Below, one piece after another: positions 26,360 through 34,854 of a stretch of DNA of 64,000 nucleotides; within the stretch, counting starts at the first letter, position 1; each line of letters opens with the position of its first letter. The DNA is from Comamonadaceae bacterium (GTDB taxonomy: Bacteria > Pseudomonadota > Gammaproteobacteria > Burkholderiales > Burkholderiaceae_C). The stretch spans positions 1 through 64,000 of the forward strand of contig CANBUY010000007.1 in NCBI GenBank assembly GCA_947372745.1. Reading direction: 5' to 3'. The notes under the pieces were generated by a model. The model had not been told where the DNA came from and searched no databases. It saw only the letters and a list, made by a program, of their open reading frames with translations. Position numbers and translations under genes: made by a program.

Positions 26360-27000
26360 CCGTCGACCTGGTCGTCCTCCATGAAGACGAGACCCTGCTG
26401 GTGTTGGACAAGCCCAGCGGACTGCTGTCTGTCCCCGGCCGCGGTGAAGACAAGCAAGACTGCCTGAGTGCAAGAGCGCAAGCCCAATTTCCAGACGCCT
26501 TAATCGTCCACCGCCTGGACATGGCCACCTCCGGACTCATGATATTGGCCCGGGGTCTTGAAATGCAAAGGACGATCAACCATGCGTTTTCCAACAGGCT
26601 GGTCAATAAAACCTATACAGCTGTGGTCGATGGCCTGCTGGCCCCCTCCTCTGAGGAATGGCAATTGATTGATCTCCCCATCATTGTGGATTGGACCAAC
26701 CGCCCTCGTCGCATCATTGACCATGACCTTGGCAAACCCAGCCAAACCCGCTGGCGTGCCGTTTCACAGGACCACGCTGCCAAGACCACGCGACTGGAAC
26801 TTGAGCCCATCACGGGCAGGTCGCACCAACTGCGCGTCCACTTGATGGCCATTGGGCATCCCATCTTGGGCGATGCGCTTTATGCCAGTCCACCAGTTCA
26901 AGCCAAGGCGCAACGCCTGCAACTGCATGCGTGCGCTCTTGAACTCATGCACCCTTTAAGCGGCGAGTCCCTGCGTTTTTTCAGCAAGCCTCCTTTTTAA
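26356..27000 (+). CDS. rluA: RluA-type pseudouridine synthase (23S rRNA 746 / tRNA 32)
   Basis: A 214-residue RluA-family synthase. It has VLDKPSGLLSVPGRG, the catalytic HRLDMATSG with its Asp, IDLPIIVDWTNRPRR, and the C-terminal PITGRSHQLRVHLMAIGHPI. The DLPxIxDWxNRP block and the size match RluA itself rather than RluC or RluD, which carry an S4 domain. The start is set at TTG 26356 because GGAG lies about 7 bases before it, making a TTGA overlap with the kinase stop. An upstream GTG at 26317 is possible. Confidence 0.9.
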   Translation: MTVDLVVLHEDETLLVLDKPSGLLSVPGRGEDKQDCLSARAQAQFPDALIVHRLDMATSGLMILARGLEMQRTINHAFSNRLVNKTYTAVVDGLLAPSSEEWQLIDLPIIVDWTNRPRRIIDHDLGKPSQTRWRAVSQDHAAKTTRLELEPITGRSHQLRVHLMAIGHPILGDALYASPPVQAKAQRLQLHACALELMHPLSGESLRFFSKPPF

Positions 27001-27022
27001 ATAACTCAACTCAAATTTAAAC

Positions 27023-27778
27023 ATGACCTCACATCTCTACATCCTGACAGGCAGCTCACGAGGCATGGGTCTGGCCATGGCAGAACAGTTACTCGGTCCG
27101 CACCACCACTTGCTCTGCATCGCGCGCAACCCCAATGAAGCGTTGACGGCAAGTGCCCAGAAGGTGAACTGCCCCATTGAGCAATGGGCACAGGACCTGG
27201 AACACAGCACTCAGGCCGCTGACCGCTTGGCCCAATGGCTGACACTTCAAGATGCCAGCGACTTATCCAGCGTCACCCTCATTAACAACGCCGGGGCTAT
27301 CCCCCGTATTGCGCCCTTGAGTGGCTCAGACCCTCTCGATCTGGCGCGTGCTTTGCGAGTCGGACTAGAGGCGCCCATGCTCCTGACTGCGGCTTTTTTA
27401 AAGGCCACTCAAGCCTGGAATCTGCCGCGCAAAGTGCTCAATATTTCGTCTGGTCTGGGGCGTCGCGCCATGGCTTCGCAAGCCGCCTATTGCGCTGCCA
27501 AAGCCGGCATGGACCATTTCACACGTTGCGTGGCACTTGACGAAGCCTTAAAACCGCATGGCGCCAAGGTCTGCTCTTTGGCCCCCGGCGTCATTGATAC
27601 CGACATGCAAGTTCAGTTGCGCGGCGCAGATAGCGCTGAATTTCCCGACAAGGCTAATTTTGAAAACCTCAAACTCAAAGGTCAACTGACCTCGCCCGCT
27701 GATGCCGCCAGGCAAGTTCTCAGTTACCTTGCGCGTTCGGACTTCGGCTCGATTCCGGTCGCTGACGTACGAGATTAA
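27023..27778 (+). CDS. SDR-family oxidoreductase (sepiapterin reductase/YueD-like)
   Basis: A 251-residue SDR. It has TGSSRGMGLAMAEQL (cofactor loop, about 8-22), NNAG, SSGLGRRAMASQAAYCAAKA with the catalytic Ser-Tyr-Lys, and APGVIDTDMQ. The arrangement resembles sepiapterin/benzil reductases. It starts 22 bases after rluA. Substrate unknown. A perfect FNR box follows its stop codon. Confidence 0.85.
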   Translation: MTSHLYILTGSSRGMGLAMAEQLLGPHHHLLCIARNPNEALTASAQKVNCPIEQWAQDLEHSTQAADRLAQWLTLQDASDLSSVTLINNAGAIPRIAPLSGSDPLDLARALRVGLEAPMLLTAAFLKATQAWNLPRKVLNISSGLGRRAMASQAAYCAAKAGMDHFTRCVALDEALKPHGAKVCSLAPGVIDTDMQVQLRGADSAEFPDKANFENLKLKGQLTSPADAARQVLSYLARSDFGSIPVADVRD

Positions 27779-27792
27779 TTGATATAAATCAA
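27779..27792 (+). promoter_or_regulatory. FNR box, perfect consensus
   Basis: TTGATATAAATCAA matches TTGAT-N4-ATCAA exactly. It begins just after the SDR stop and is centred about 86 bases upstream of the bktB ATG (27872), ahead of a run of same-strand genes that includes narXL and the nar operon. FNR-type regulators bind such sites when oxygen is low. The position would allow activation of a bktB transcript; whether that transcript reads through into narXL is not visible. Confidence 0.75.
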
Positions 27793-27871
27793 ACAATCAG
27801 TAAGTTACAGGCAACTTTTCTGCCGCACACTTTAGTGCTTTTTCATCACAATTCTTACTAAGGAGATTTTC

Positions 27872-29056
27872 ATGAGTCGTGAAGTCGTTGTTGTTAGTGG
27901 TGTTCGTACGGCCATTGGTACCTATGGTGGCAGCCTGAAAGATATCCCGCCCACCGAGTTGGCCGCCCAAGTTGTGCGCGAGTCGCTGGCCCGTGCGCAG
28001 GTCGATGGCAAAGATGTGGGCCATGTGGTGTTTGGCCATGTGGTGAATACCGAACCCAAAGATATGTATTTATCGCGCGTTGCGGCGGTCAATGGCGGTT
28101 GCGGCGAAGGAACCCCTGCTTTCAATGTCAACCGCTTGTGCGGCTCGGGTTTGCAAGCCATTATTTCAGCCAGCCAAAGCATTTTGCTTGGTGATGCCGA
28201 CATTGCCATTGGTGGCGGCGCAGAAAACATGAGCCGTGGCCCCTACGCCAGTTTGTCGGCCCGCTGGGGTGCCCGCATGGGTGACACCAAAATGATCGAC
28301 ATGGTGGTCGGTGCGCTACATGACCCGTTTCACGCCATTCACATGGGCGTGACCGCTGAAAACATCGCCGCCAAGTGGGGCATCACACGCGAAGAGCAAG
28401 ACGCCATTGCCGTAGAAAGCCACAACCGCGCCCAACGCGCCACGGAAGCGGGTTACTTCACCAGCCAGATCATGCCGGTCATGCTCAAGAGCAAAAAAGG
28501 CGAAGTCGCTTATGCCACAGACGAGCATTTCCGCCCCAACTGCTCCATGGCTGACATGGCCAAACTCAAGCCAGCATTCCTCAAGGAAAATGGCACGGTG
28601 ACCGCGGGCAATGCCTCTGGCATCAACGACGCTGCTGCTGCCGTCGTACTGATGGAAGCGGGCACGGCCAAAGCGCGCGGGCTCAAGCCCATGGCCCGTT
28701 TGGTGGCTTACGCACACGCCGGCGTTGACCCTAAATACATGGGTATTGGCCCCGTACCTGCCACACAACTGGCCCTAAAAAAAGCGGGCTTGACGGTGCA
28801 TGATCTGGATGTGATTGAGGCGAATGAAGCTTTTGCTGCCCAAGCCTGCGCGGTCTCGCGCGACTTGGGTCTTGATCCCGCCAAGGTCAACCCCAATGGT
28901 TCGGGTATTTCGCTGGGTCACCCCATCGGCGCCACAGGTGCACTCATCACGGTGAAGGCCCTTTATGAGCTGGAGCGCATTGGTGGCCGCTACGCACTCG
29001 TCACCATGTGCATTGGTGGTGGCCAGGGTATTGCCGCCATTTTCGAACGCACTTGA
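27872..29056 (+). CDS. bktB: Beta-ketothiolase (BktB-type acetyl-CoA acyltransferase)
   Basis: A 394-residue thiolase nearly collinear with BktB of Cupriavidus necator as I know it (shared blocks VVVVSGVRTAIGT, NVNRLCGSGLQAI, VKENGTVTAGNASG). The nucleophile Cys is in RLCGSG (about 90), with His in GHPIGATGA and Cys in TMCIGGGQG completing the triad. The enzyme condenses acyl-CoAs for polyhydroxyalkanoate or works in beta-oxidation. AAGGAGA precedes the ATG. It lies between an FNR box and narX (31 bases on), an unusual position for a thiolase. Confidence 0.9.
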   Translation: MSREVVVVSGVRTAIGTYGGSLKDIPPTELAAQVVRESLARAQVDGKDVGHVVFGHVVNTEPKDMYLSRVAAVNGGCGEGTPAFNVNRLCGSGLQAIISASQSILLGDADIAIGGGAENMSRGPYASLSARWGARMGDTKMIDMVVGALHDPFHAIHMGVTAENIAAKWGITREEQDAIAVESHNRAQRATEAGYFTSQIMPVMLKSKKGEVAYATDEHFRPNCSMADMAKLKPAFLKENGTVTAGNASGINDAAAAVVLMEAGTAKARGLKPMARLVAYAHAGVDPKYMGIGPVPATQLALKKAGLTVHDLDVIEANEAFAAQACAVSRDLGLDPAKVNPNGSGISLGHPIGATGALITVKALYELERIGGRYALVTMCIGGGQGIAAIFERT

Positions 29057-29087
29057 TCGTGTCAGGGTCTATGGTGGGTGCCAAGCC

Positions 29088-31004
29088 ATGACCCTGCGCA
29101 AGCACTGGAGTCTGGGGGCCAAGCTGGCGTTGCTGGGGGTCCCCTTCCTCTTATTGGCCCTGCTTTCAACCGCGTTAACCCTTTGGGTTTCGTGGCAGCT
29201 TGACGGTGGGGCAGCAGCCGTCAATGAAGCTGGCCGGATGCGCATGCAGTCTTACCGAATGTCTTTGGCCATTGGCACCGGGCAAACAGAGGCACTGGCC
29301 ACCCAAGTCAAAGAATTTGAATCCAGTCTGAACGTCTTGCGAATTGGCGACGCCGACAGACCCTTATTTGTGCCATGGGACGACACCGTGCGCGCAAGGT
29401 TTGAGACCGTAGAAAAAGACTGGCTCAACTACCAAACCCGGTGGATCAATAAACAACCCGTCGCCGTCAGTAATTTGCGCGATGAGACTTTGGCATTTGC
29501 CGCGCACATCGATACCTTTGTGAGTAGCATTGAGTCGCACATCGCCCACTGGACCGCGATGCTTCACATCCTGCAGATGTCCATGTTGGCCATGGCTGTC
29601 ATGGGTGCAGCCGTCTTGCTTTACACAGGCTACCTGTTCGTACTTGAGCCGGTGAGCCAACTCAAACAAGCCATCGAGAAGATTCAACTTGGCGACTTTT
29701 CAGCACGCGTAGAACGAGTAACCACTGACGAATTTGGCACTTTGGCCGACGGTTTCAACGGCATGGCAGAGCACATGCAATCCATGTACCGGAATCTTGA
29801 GCGCAAAGTCGCGGAGAAAACGGCTGAGCTCGAAGAAAAAAACGAACGACTGGAAAGCCTCTACGATGTCACCGCGCTGGTGGCCAAGTCCAGTTCTTTG
29901 GATGAACTGGCCCAAGGGTTTGCCAAACGCATCACCCGAATTGCCCGCGCCGACGGAGTGGCCGTGCGTTGGTCTGACCAAGCCAGCCAGCGCTACCTGT
30001 TGCTGGCAGCCCAAGGATTACCCAAGAGCATGGTCGAGGCCGAGCTGTGCATTGACCGCGGTGACTGCCATTGCGGTGCCGGGCCAAGCGTAGAGAATCT
30101 TCGCGTCATTCCCATCATTTCGCGGGATACACCCCACCTGCCGCACTGCGAAAGAGCTGGGTTTGAGACCGTCGTCAATATTCCCGTGCGCCTGCATGAA
30201 CGCTTGATGGGCGAAGTGGATCTTTTCTACCATGCCAAAGTCAGCCTGGCACCAGCAGAGCGCTCGTTGTTGGAAGCCCTGGGTAGCCACTTGGCCAGTG
30301 GTATGGAAAACTTGCGCCTGACCTCGTTTGAAAAAGAAGCGGCCGTTTCGCAGGAGCGACACCTATTGGCGCGAGAACTGCATGACTCCATTGCCCAGTC
30401 TTTGGCGTTTCTAAAAATTCAGGTGCAGCTCATGCGCGATGCACTTCACTCAGGCAATGCTGCAGAGATAAAGCAGGTGCTGGAAGAAATTGACACGGGG
30501 GTGCGCGAAAGTTATGGCGATGTGCGCGAACTTTTACTGCACTTTCGCACCCGCACCAACACCGAAGACATCGAGCCCGCCCTGGCCACAACCCTGCGCA
30601 AATTTGAGCATCAAAGTGGCATGAAAGCCAGCTTGCACATGCAAGGTCAAGGCATGCCTTTGTCACCCGATTTGCAAATTCAGGCACTGCACATCGTTCA
30701 GGAAGCCTTATCAAATGTCAGAAAACATGCCCGGGCCTCACAAGTATGGCTCGATGTTCAGCAACAGCCGTGCTGGCGTTTTGAGGTGCGTGATGATGGC
30801 GTGGGCTTTTCGACCGAAAACGATGAGCTGGACGAAACCCATGTGGGCTTGCGCATCATGACCGAGCGGGCGCAACGCATTGGCGCTCAACTGGACGTCA
30901 TCTCCACACCAGGCCACGGCAGCTCCATCATTCTCACATTACCCTTACCGGCCCACCCCATGCCCCTCACAAATTCAGTTGCAACCGCAGTTGTCGCCGC
31001 ATGA
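29088..31004 (+). CDS. narX: Nitrate/nitrite sensor histidine kinase NarX
   Basis: A 638-residue membrane kinase. TM1 spans about 13-35. A periplasmic P-box-like segment follows (NEAGRMRMQSYRMSL, about 46-60), close to the nitrate-binding box of NarX. TM2 spans about 161-186, HAMP about 187-240, then a GAF-like domain with a cysteine cluster (Cys321, 327, 329, 354). The HisKA_3 H-box ARELHDSIAQSL has His432, followed by a NarL-type HATPase. It senses nitrate and phosphorylates NarL. The start at 29088 puts TM1 at the N-terminus; the frame is open upstream inside bktB. Overlaps narL by ATGA. Confidence 0.92.
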   Translation: MTLRKHWSLGAKLALLGVPFLLLALLSTALTLWVSWQLDGGAAAVNEAGRMRMQSYRMSLAIGTGQTEALATQVKEFESSLNVLRIGDADRPLFVPWDDTVRARFETVEKDWLNYQTRWINKQPVAVSNLRDETLAFAAHIDTFVSSIESHIAHWTAMLHILQMSMLAMAVMGAAVLLYTGYLFVLEPVSQLKQAIEKIQLGDFSARVERVTTDEFGTLADGFNGMAEHMQSMYRNLERKVAEKTAELEEKNERLESLYDVTALVAKSSSLDELAQGFAKRITRIARADGVAVRWSDQASQRYLLLAAQGLPKSMVEAELCIDRGDCHCGAGPSVENLRVIPIISRDTPHLPHCERAGFETVVNIPVRLHERLMGEVDLFYHAKVSLAPAERSLLEALGSHLASGMENLRLTSFEKEAAVSQERHLLARELHDSIAQSLAFLKIQVQLMRDALHSGNAAEIKQVLEEIDTGVRESYGDVRELLLHFRTRTNTEDIEPALATTLRKFEHQSGMKASLHMQGQGMPLSPDLQIQALHIVQEALSNVRKHARASQVWLDVQQQPCWRFEVRDDGVGFSTENDELDETHVGLRIMTERAQRIGAQLDVISTPGHGSSIILTLPLPAHPMPLTNSVATAVVAA

Positions 31005-31705
31005 ACTCTGCGACCAACATCAGCCCCGTGATTCGCATTTTGGTGGTGGACGATCACACCCTTTTCAGACGAGGACTGATTGCACTCCTGGGGCGAGACC
31101 CACGCCTGAGCGTGGTGGGGGATGCCGCCGATGCCAGTCAGGCACAAAGAAAAGCGCAAGAACTCAAGCCCGATCTAATCCTTCTGGACAACCACTTACC
31201 AGGTGTAAACGGCGTTGACGCCTTGCCGGCCTTGCTGGAAGCAGTGCCCGGCATGCGCGTTTTGATGCTCACTGTGAGCGAAGATGAAAACGATCTGGCC
31301 GCTGCACTACGGGGTGGCGCCGCAGGCTACTTGCTCAAAACTATGGAGGGCGACGACCTCACTGCGGCTATTCAACGGGCCATGCAAGGCAACAATGTGG
31401 TAGCCCCCGAGATGATGAGTAAACTGGTGTCGGCCTATCGTGGTGCAGCCAGCGGCGTCGCCGAGTTGCCAACATCGCCCGAGATTACGGCAACACCCGG
31501 CGATGCCTTGATGGCCAGTCTTTCTCCGCGGGAACGGGATATTTTGCGCGGAATAGCACGAGGTGCCAGCAACAAGGAAATAGCACGCGACCACGGCATT
31601 GCCGAAACCACGGTCAAAATTCATGTTCAACACGTTTTACGCAAGCTTGACGTGAGCTCACGGGTCCATGCGGCCATCATCGCCACCGAGAACGGCCTGC
31701 TTTGA
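31001..31705 (+). CDS. narL: Response regulator NarL
   Basis: A 234-residue regulator: receiver (about 10-130) with acidic pair Asp17/Asp18 and phospho-Asp63 in LLDNHLPG, then a LuxR-type helix-turn-helix (about 170-230, ASNKEIARDHGIAETTVKIH). Its start overlaps the narX stop by four bases, so the two are translationally coupled. A symmetric 7-2-7 site lies 35 bases past its stop, upstream of narK1, as expected for its target. Confidence 0.93.
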   Translation: MNSATNISPVIRILVVDDHTLFRRGLIALLGRDPRLSVVGDAADASQAQRKAQELKPDLILLDNHLPGVNGVDALPALLEAVPGMRVLMLTVSEDENDLAAALRGGAAGYLLKTMEGDDLTAAIQRAMQGNNVVAPEMMSKLVSAYRGAASGVAELPTSPEITATPGDALMASLSPRERDILRGIARGASNKEIARDHGIAETTVKIHVQHVLRKLDVSSRVHAAIIATENGLL

Positions 31706-31715
31706 TTTAGCGCAA
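31702..31715 (+). promoter_or_regulatory. Degenerate FNR-like site
   Basis: TTGATTTAGCGCAA has a perfect left half (TTGAT) and three of five matches in the right half, overlapping the narL stop and 152 bases before narK1. Two mismatches make it weak. Listed because narK promoters often combine FNR and NarL sites. Confidence 0.25.
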
Positions 31716-31739
31716 AGAAGCGCCCAATAGCCACCCCTG

Positions 31740-31780
31740 TAGTTCTTCAGAACTACTGGCTAGAACTCTCAGCTAGTTCT
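31740..31780 (+). promoter_or_regulatory. NarL-type operator: 7-2-7 palindrome plus flanking heptamers
   Basis: TAGTTCT-TC-AGAACTA (31740-31755) has exactly the 7-2-7 spacing of NarL/NarP sites. Each heptamer differs from TACYYMT only at position 3. A further TAGTTCT lies at 31774-31780 and an inverted near-copy AGAACTC at 31762-31768. The block is about 90-130 bases upstream of the narK1 ATG, immediately downstream of narL. The heptamer identity is inferred from symmetry and spacing. Confidence 0.6.
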
Positions 31781-31808
31781 CTTTACCAGCACTTCTGCTC
31801 CTTCAGAG

Positions 31809-31830
31809 GGATGCCATTTTTTCGGCATCC
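31809..31830 (+). promoter_or_regulatory. Stem-loop in the narK1 leader
   Basis: Perfect 7-bp stem GGATGCC / GGCATCC around the loop ATTTTTTC, about 40 bases before the narK1 ATG. Without a following T-run it is unlikely to be a terminator. It may be an mRNA 5' structure or an operator half. Confidence 0.4.
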
Positions 31831-31867
31831 GGCCTAAAGTCTTGTCATGCAACAAAGGAGTTTTGGC

Positions 31868-33121
31868 ATGACAAAAAAAGGGCAAGCGCTCTCAGTGCTG
31901 ATGGTCAGCACACTGGCCTTCACCGTGTGCTTCATGGTCTGGATGATGTTTGGGGTGATCGGCATTCCCATCAAAAAGGTGTTGGGCCTTAACGCCACAG
32001 AATTTGGCCTGCTAACGGCCACGCCCGTCCTGACAGGCTCACTCATTCGGGTGCCCTTAGGAATATGGACTGACAAGTACGGTGGTCGTATCGTTATGAC
32101 CATCCTCATGGCCCTCACCGTGCCCGCGATCTGGTTGATGAGCTATGCCACTGCGTACTGGCACTTCCTCGTCATTGGTCTTTTTGTTGGATTAGCTGGC
32201 GGTGCATTTTCAGTGGGCACACCCTACGTGGCACGTTGGTTTCCAAAAAACCAACAAGGCTTTGCGATGGGCGTTTATGGCGCGGGCAACTCGGGCGCTG
32301 CCGTCAATAAATTTGTCGCACCCGCGCTGGTAGTAGCTTTTGGTTGGGCCATGGTGCCGCAAGTCTATGCGGCCATCATGGCGGCCACAGTCGTGCTATT
32401 TTGGATATTCAGCCACAGCAACCCCGCACATTTGGTACCCAGTAACACCAAATTCAGCGATCAACTCAAATCACTCAAAGACCCCAAGGTATTGAAGTAC
32501 TGCCAGTACTACAGCATCGTGTTCGGGGGCTATGTCGCTTTGTCCTTGTGGATGGTGCAGTACTACGTCGGCGAGTTTGGGCTTGACATTCGCTCGGCGG
32601 CTCTACTGGCAGCCTGCTTCTCATTGCCCGGCGGTGTACTGCGCGCGGCAGGCGGCTGGATGTCAGACAAATGGGGCGCGCACAGCGTGACATGGTGGGT
32701 TCTGTGGGTGAGCTGGATATGCCTCTTCTTGCTCAGCTACCCCCAAACCGACTTCACGGTGGCCACCATCACCGGACCAAAAACCTTTCACTTCGGGCTC
32801 AACATTTACGCCTTCACCGGCCTCATGTTCATCCTGGGTATTGCCTTTGCTTTTGGTAAAGCCAGCGTCTTCAAGTACATCAGCGATGACTACACCCACA
32901 ACATCGGCGCCATCAGCGGCATTGTCGGCCTGGCCGGTGGCTTAGGTGGGTTTGTATTGCCCATTATGTTTGGCGCCCTCATGGACTTCACCGGCATCCG
33001 CTCCAGCGCTTTCATGTTGATGTATGGCGTGGTGTGGGTGTCCCTCATCTGGATGTACTGGACCGAAGTGCGCCGCACCGAACTCCTTGGAAAAAATTCG
33101 GCTGCATTAGGCCTGCAATAA
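31868..33121 (+). CDS. narK1: Nitrate transporter NarK1 (MFS)
   Basis: A 417-residue, 12-helix major facilitator protein of the nitrate/nitrite porter family. The N-terminal helix-2 region VPLGIWTDKYGGR and GLAGGAFSVGTPYVARWFPK are family signatures. The shorter size and first position in a pair match NarK1-type nitrate/proton symporters, paired with NarK2-type antiporters. The start at 31868 follows AAGGAG; the ATG at 31847 is upstream of that site. Heads narK1-narK2-narGHJI with NarL-like sites in its leader. Confidence 0.9.
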   Translation: MTKKGQALSVLMVSTLAFTVCFMVWMMFGVIGIPIKKVLGLNATEFGLLTATPVLTGSLIRVPLGIWTDKYGGRIVMTILMALTVPAIWLMSYATAYWHFLVIGLFVGLAGGAFSVGTPYVARWFPKNQQGFAMGVYGAGNSGAAVNKFVAPALVVAFGWAMVPQVYAAIMAATVVLFWIFSHSNPAHLVPSNTKFSDQLKSLKDPKVLKYCQYYSIVFGGYVALSLWMVQYYVGEFGLDIRSAALLAACFSLPGGVLRAAGGWMSDKWGAHSVTWWVLWVSWICLFLLSYPQTDFTVATITGPKTFHFGLNIYAFTGLMFILGIAFAFGKASVFKYISDDYTHNIGAISGIVGLAGGLGGFVLPIMFGALMDFTGIRSSAFMLMYGVVWVSLIWMYWTEVRRTELLGKNSAALGLQ

Positions 33122-33148
33122 CGAAATCAAATTCACAGAAGGAATCCT

Positions 33149-34777
33149 ATGAGCCAAAGCACACAATCCAGCGCAGACATTGCAGACTGGCGCCCCGAAG
33201 ACGATAGATTTTGGGAAACAACAGGCAAAAAAATTGCTTATAAAAACCTATGGATTTCGATTCCTAACCTCTTGGTTGGCTTCGCCGTTTGGGCCATGTG
33301 GGGCATCATCACGGTGCAAATGCTCAACCTGGGCTTCCCGTTCAAACCGGCTGACCTCTTTACCCTGACCGCCATTTCTGGTTTGATGGGCGCCACCTTC
33401 CGCATTCCGGCCTCCTTCTTCATTCGGTTGGCAGGCGGACGCAACACGATCTTTTTAACCTCAGCCTTGCTCATCATTCCGGCCGTTTGGACGGGTATTG
33501 CGCTTCAAGACAAGAACACGCCTTTGTGGGTGTTTCAGGCTTGCGCGTTTTTGTCGGGCATTGGTGGCGGCAACTTTGCCTGCTCCATGTCCAACATCAC
33601 CGGGTTTTTCCCCAAGCGCCTACAAGGCACCGGCTTGGGTCTGAATGCTGGCCTGGGTAACTTTGGCGTGACCAGCATGCAGATTTTGATTCCGCTGGCC
33701 ATGACGGTGGGCTTGTTTGGCGCTGCGGGCGGCGGCTCCATGGTGCTGACCAAAGACAGCGGCTGGATTTTAGGGAAAATTTTGGCAGGCACGCCAACCT
33801 TCATTCAAAACGCGGGCTTTATTTGGGCTGCTATTTTGATTCCGCTCGTGCTGGCCGCTTGGTTTGGCATGAACAACCTCTTGCCTTTGTCGCCTAACTA
33901 CGGCGGCACCTTGGCCGCCTTCAGCAAAATCGTTTACCTGTGGGGCATGACTTGCGTTATCGGCTTGCTGGGCTTGTACCTCTACCTGCCCGCCCCCACC
34001 GGCCTGGGCTTACTCAATATGTGGGTGGCCTTGCCACTGACCATTGTGGCCACACTGGCCGTCATGAAGCTGGCAGCCTTTGGCGAGATGAAGGGCAATA
34101 TTTCCAAGCAGTTCGAGATTTTCAAGAACAAACACACCTGGTCTTTGACCCTGCTGTACATCGTGACCTTTGGTTCTTTCATCGGCTTCTCGATGGCACT
34201 GCCTTTGTCCATCACCGTTATTTTTGGCGTCAGCCACCTCCCCGATGCAGCCGGGGTCATGCAGCACGTTTTGAAAAATCCTAACGCGCCCTCAGCCCTC
34301 ACCTACGCCTGGATTGGCCCCTTCGTGGGCGCCTTGATCCGCCCTGTGGGTGGCTGGATTGCTGACAAAGTAGGTGGCTCCATCGTCACGCAAGTGATCT
34401 CGGGCGTGATGGTCGTCGCCTCAGGCGCCGTGGGTTACGTGATGATGCAGGCCTACAGCTCGGCCACGCCTGAGCAGTACTTCTCATCCTTCATGTGGCT
34501 CTTTGTGTTGTTGTTTGCCGCAAGTGGCATTGGCAATGGCTCCACCTTCCGCAGCATTGGCGTGATTTTCGACCGCCAACAAGCAGGTCCTGTGTTGGGC
34601 TGGACTTCAGCCGTTGCCGCCTACGGTGCCTTCATTGCACCCGTGGTGATTGGCGCCCAAATCAAAGCGGGCACCCCTGAAATGGCCATGTACGGATTTG
34701 CCATTTTTTACGCCGCTTGCCTGGTGATCAACTGGTGGTTCTACCTGCGCGCCGGTTCAGAAATCAAGAACCCTTAA
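33149..34777 (+). CDS. narK2: Nitrate/nitrite transporter NarK2 (MFS)
   Basis: A 542-residue MFS porter, longer than NarK1 because of an N-terminal extension and loop insertions. Family blocks are RIPASFFIRLAGGRNTIFL and SGIGGGNFACSMSNITGFFP, with RPVGGWIADKVGG in the second half. NarK2-type proteins exchange nitrate for nitrite in denitrifiers. GAAGGA precedes the ATG; 27 bases separate it from narK1. In some relatives the two are one fused protein; here they are separate genes. Confidence 0.9.
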   Translation: MSQSTQSSADIADWRPEDDRFWETTGKKIAYKNLWISIPNLLVGFAVWAMWGIITVQMLNLGFPFKPADLFTLTAISGLMGATFRIPASFFIRLAGGRNTIFLTSALLIIPAVWTGIALQDKNTPLWVFQACAFLSGIGGGNFACSMSNITGFFPKRLQGTGLGLNAGLGNFGVTSMQILIPLAMTVGLFGAAGGGSMVLTKDSGWILGKILAGTPTFIQNAGFIWAAILIPLVLAAWFGMNNLLPLSPNYGGTLAAFSKIVYLWGMTCVIGLLGLYLYLPAPTGLGLLNMWVALPLTIVATLAVMKLAAFGEMKGNISKQFEIFKNKHTWSLTLLYIVTFGSFIGFSMALPLSITVIFGVSHLPDAAGVMQHVLKNPNAPSALTYAWIGPFVGALIRPVGGWIADKVGGSIVTQVISGVMVVASGAVGYVMMQAYSSATPEQYFSSFMWLFVLLFAASGIGNGSTFRSIGVIFDRQQAGPVLGWTSAVAAYGAFIAPVVIGAQIKAGTPEMAMYGFAIFYAACLVINWWFYLRAGSEIKNP

Positions 34778-34807
34778 TCCACTCGACGCCACACTGCTGC
34801 GCTTAAC

Positions 34808-34854
34808 GCTATTTATTTAATAGCTTGTTAAACACAGCGCACATGGCCTAGAGC
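34808..34854 (+). repeat. Repeat-family copy D, narK2/narG gap
   Basis: Starts GCTATTTATTTAATAGC, then TTGTTAAACACAGCGC, then GGCCTAGAGC with an A/T-rich tail up to about 34875. It fills the 119-base gap between narK2 and narG. Head and tail match copy C. No FNR or NarL site is evident in this gap, so narG is probably expressed from upstream. Confidence 0.55.
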
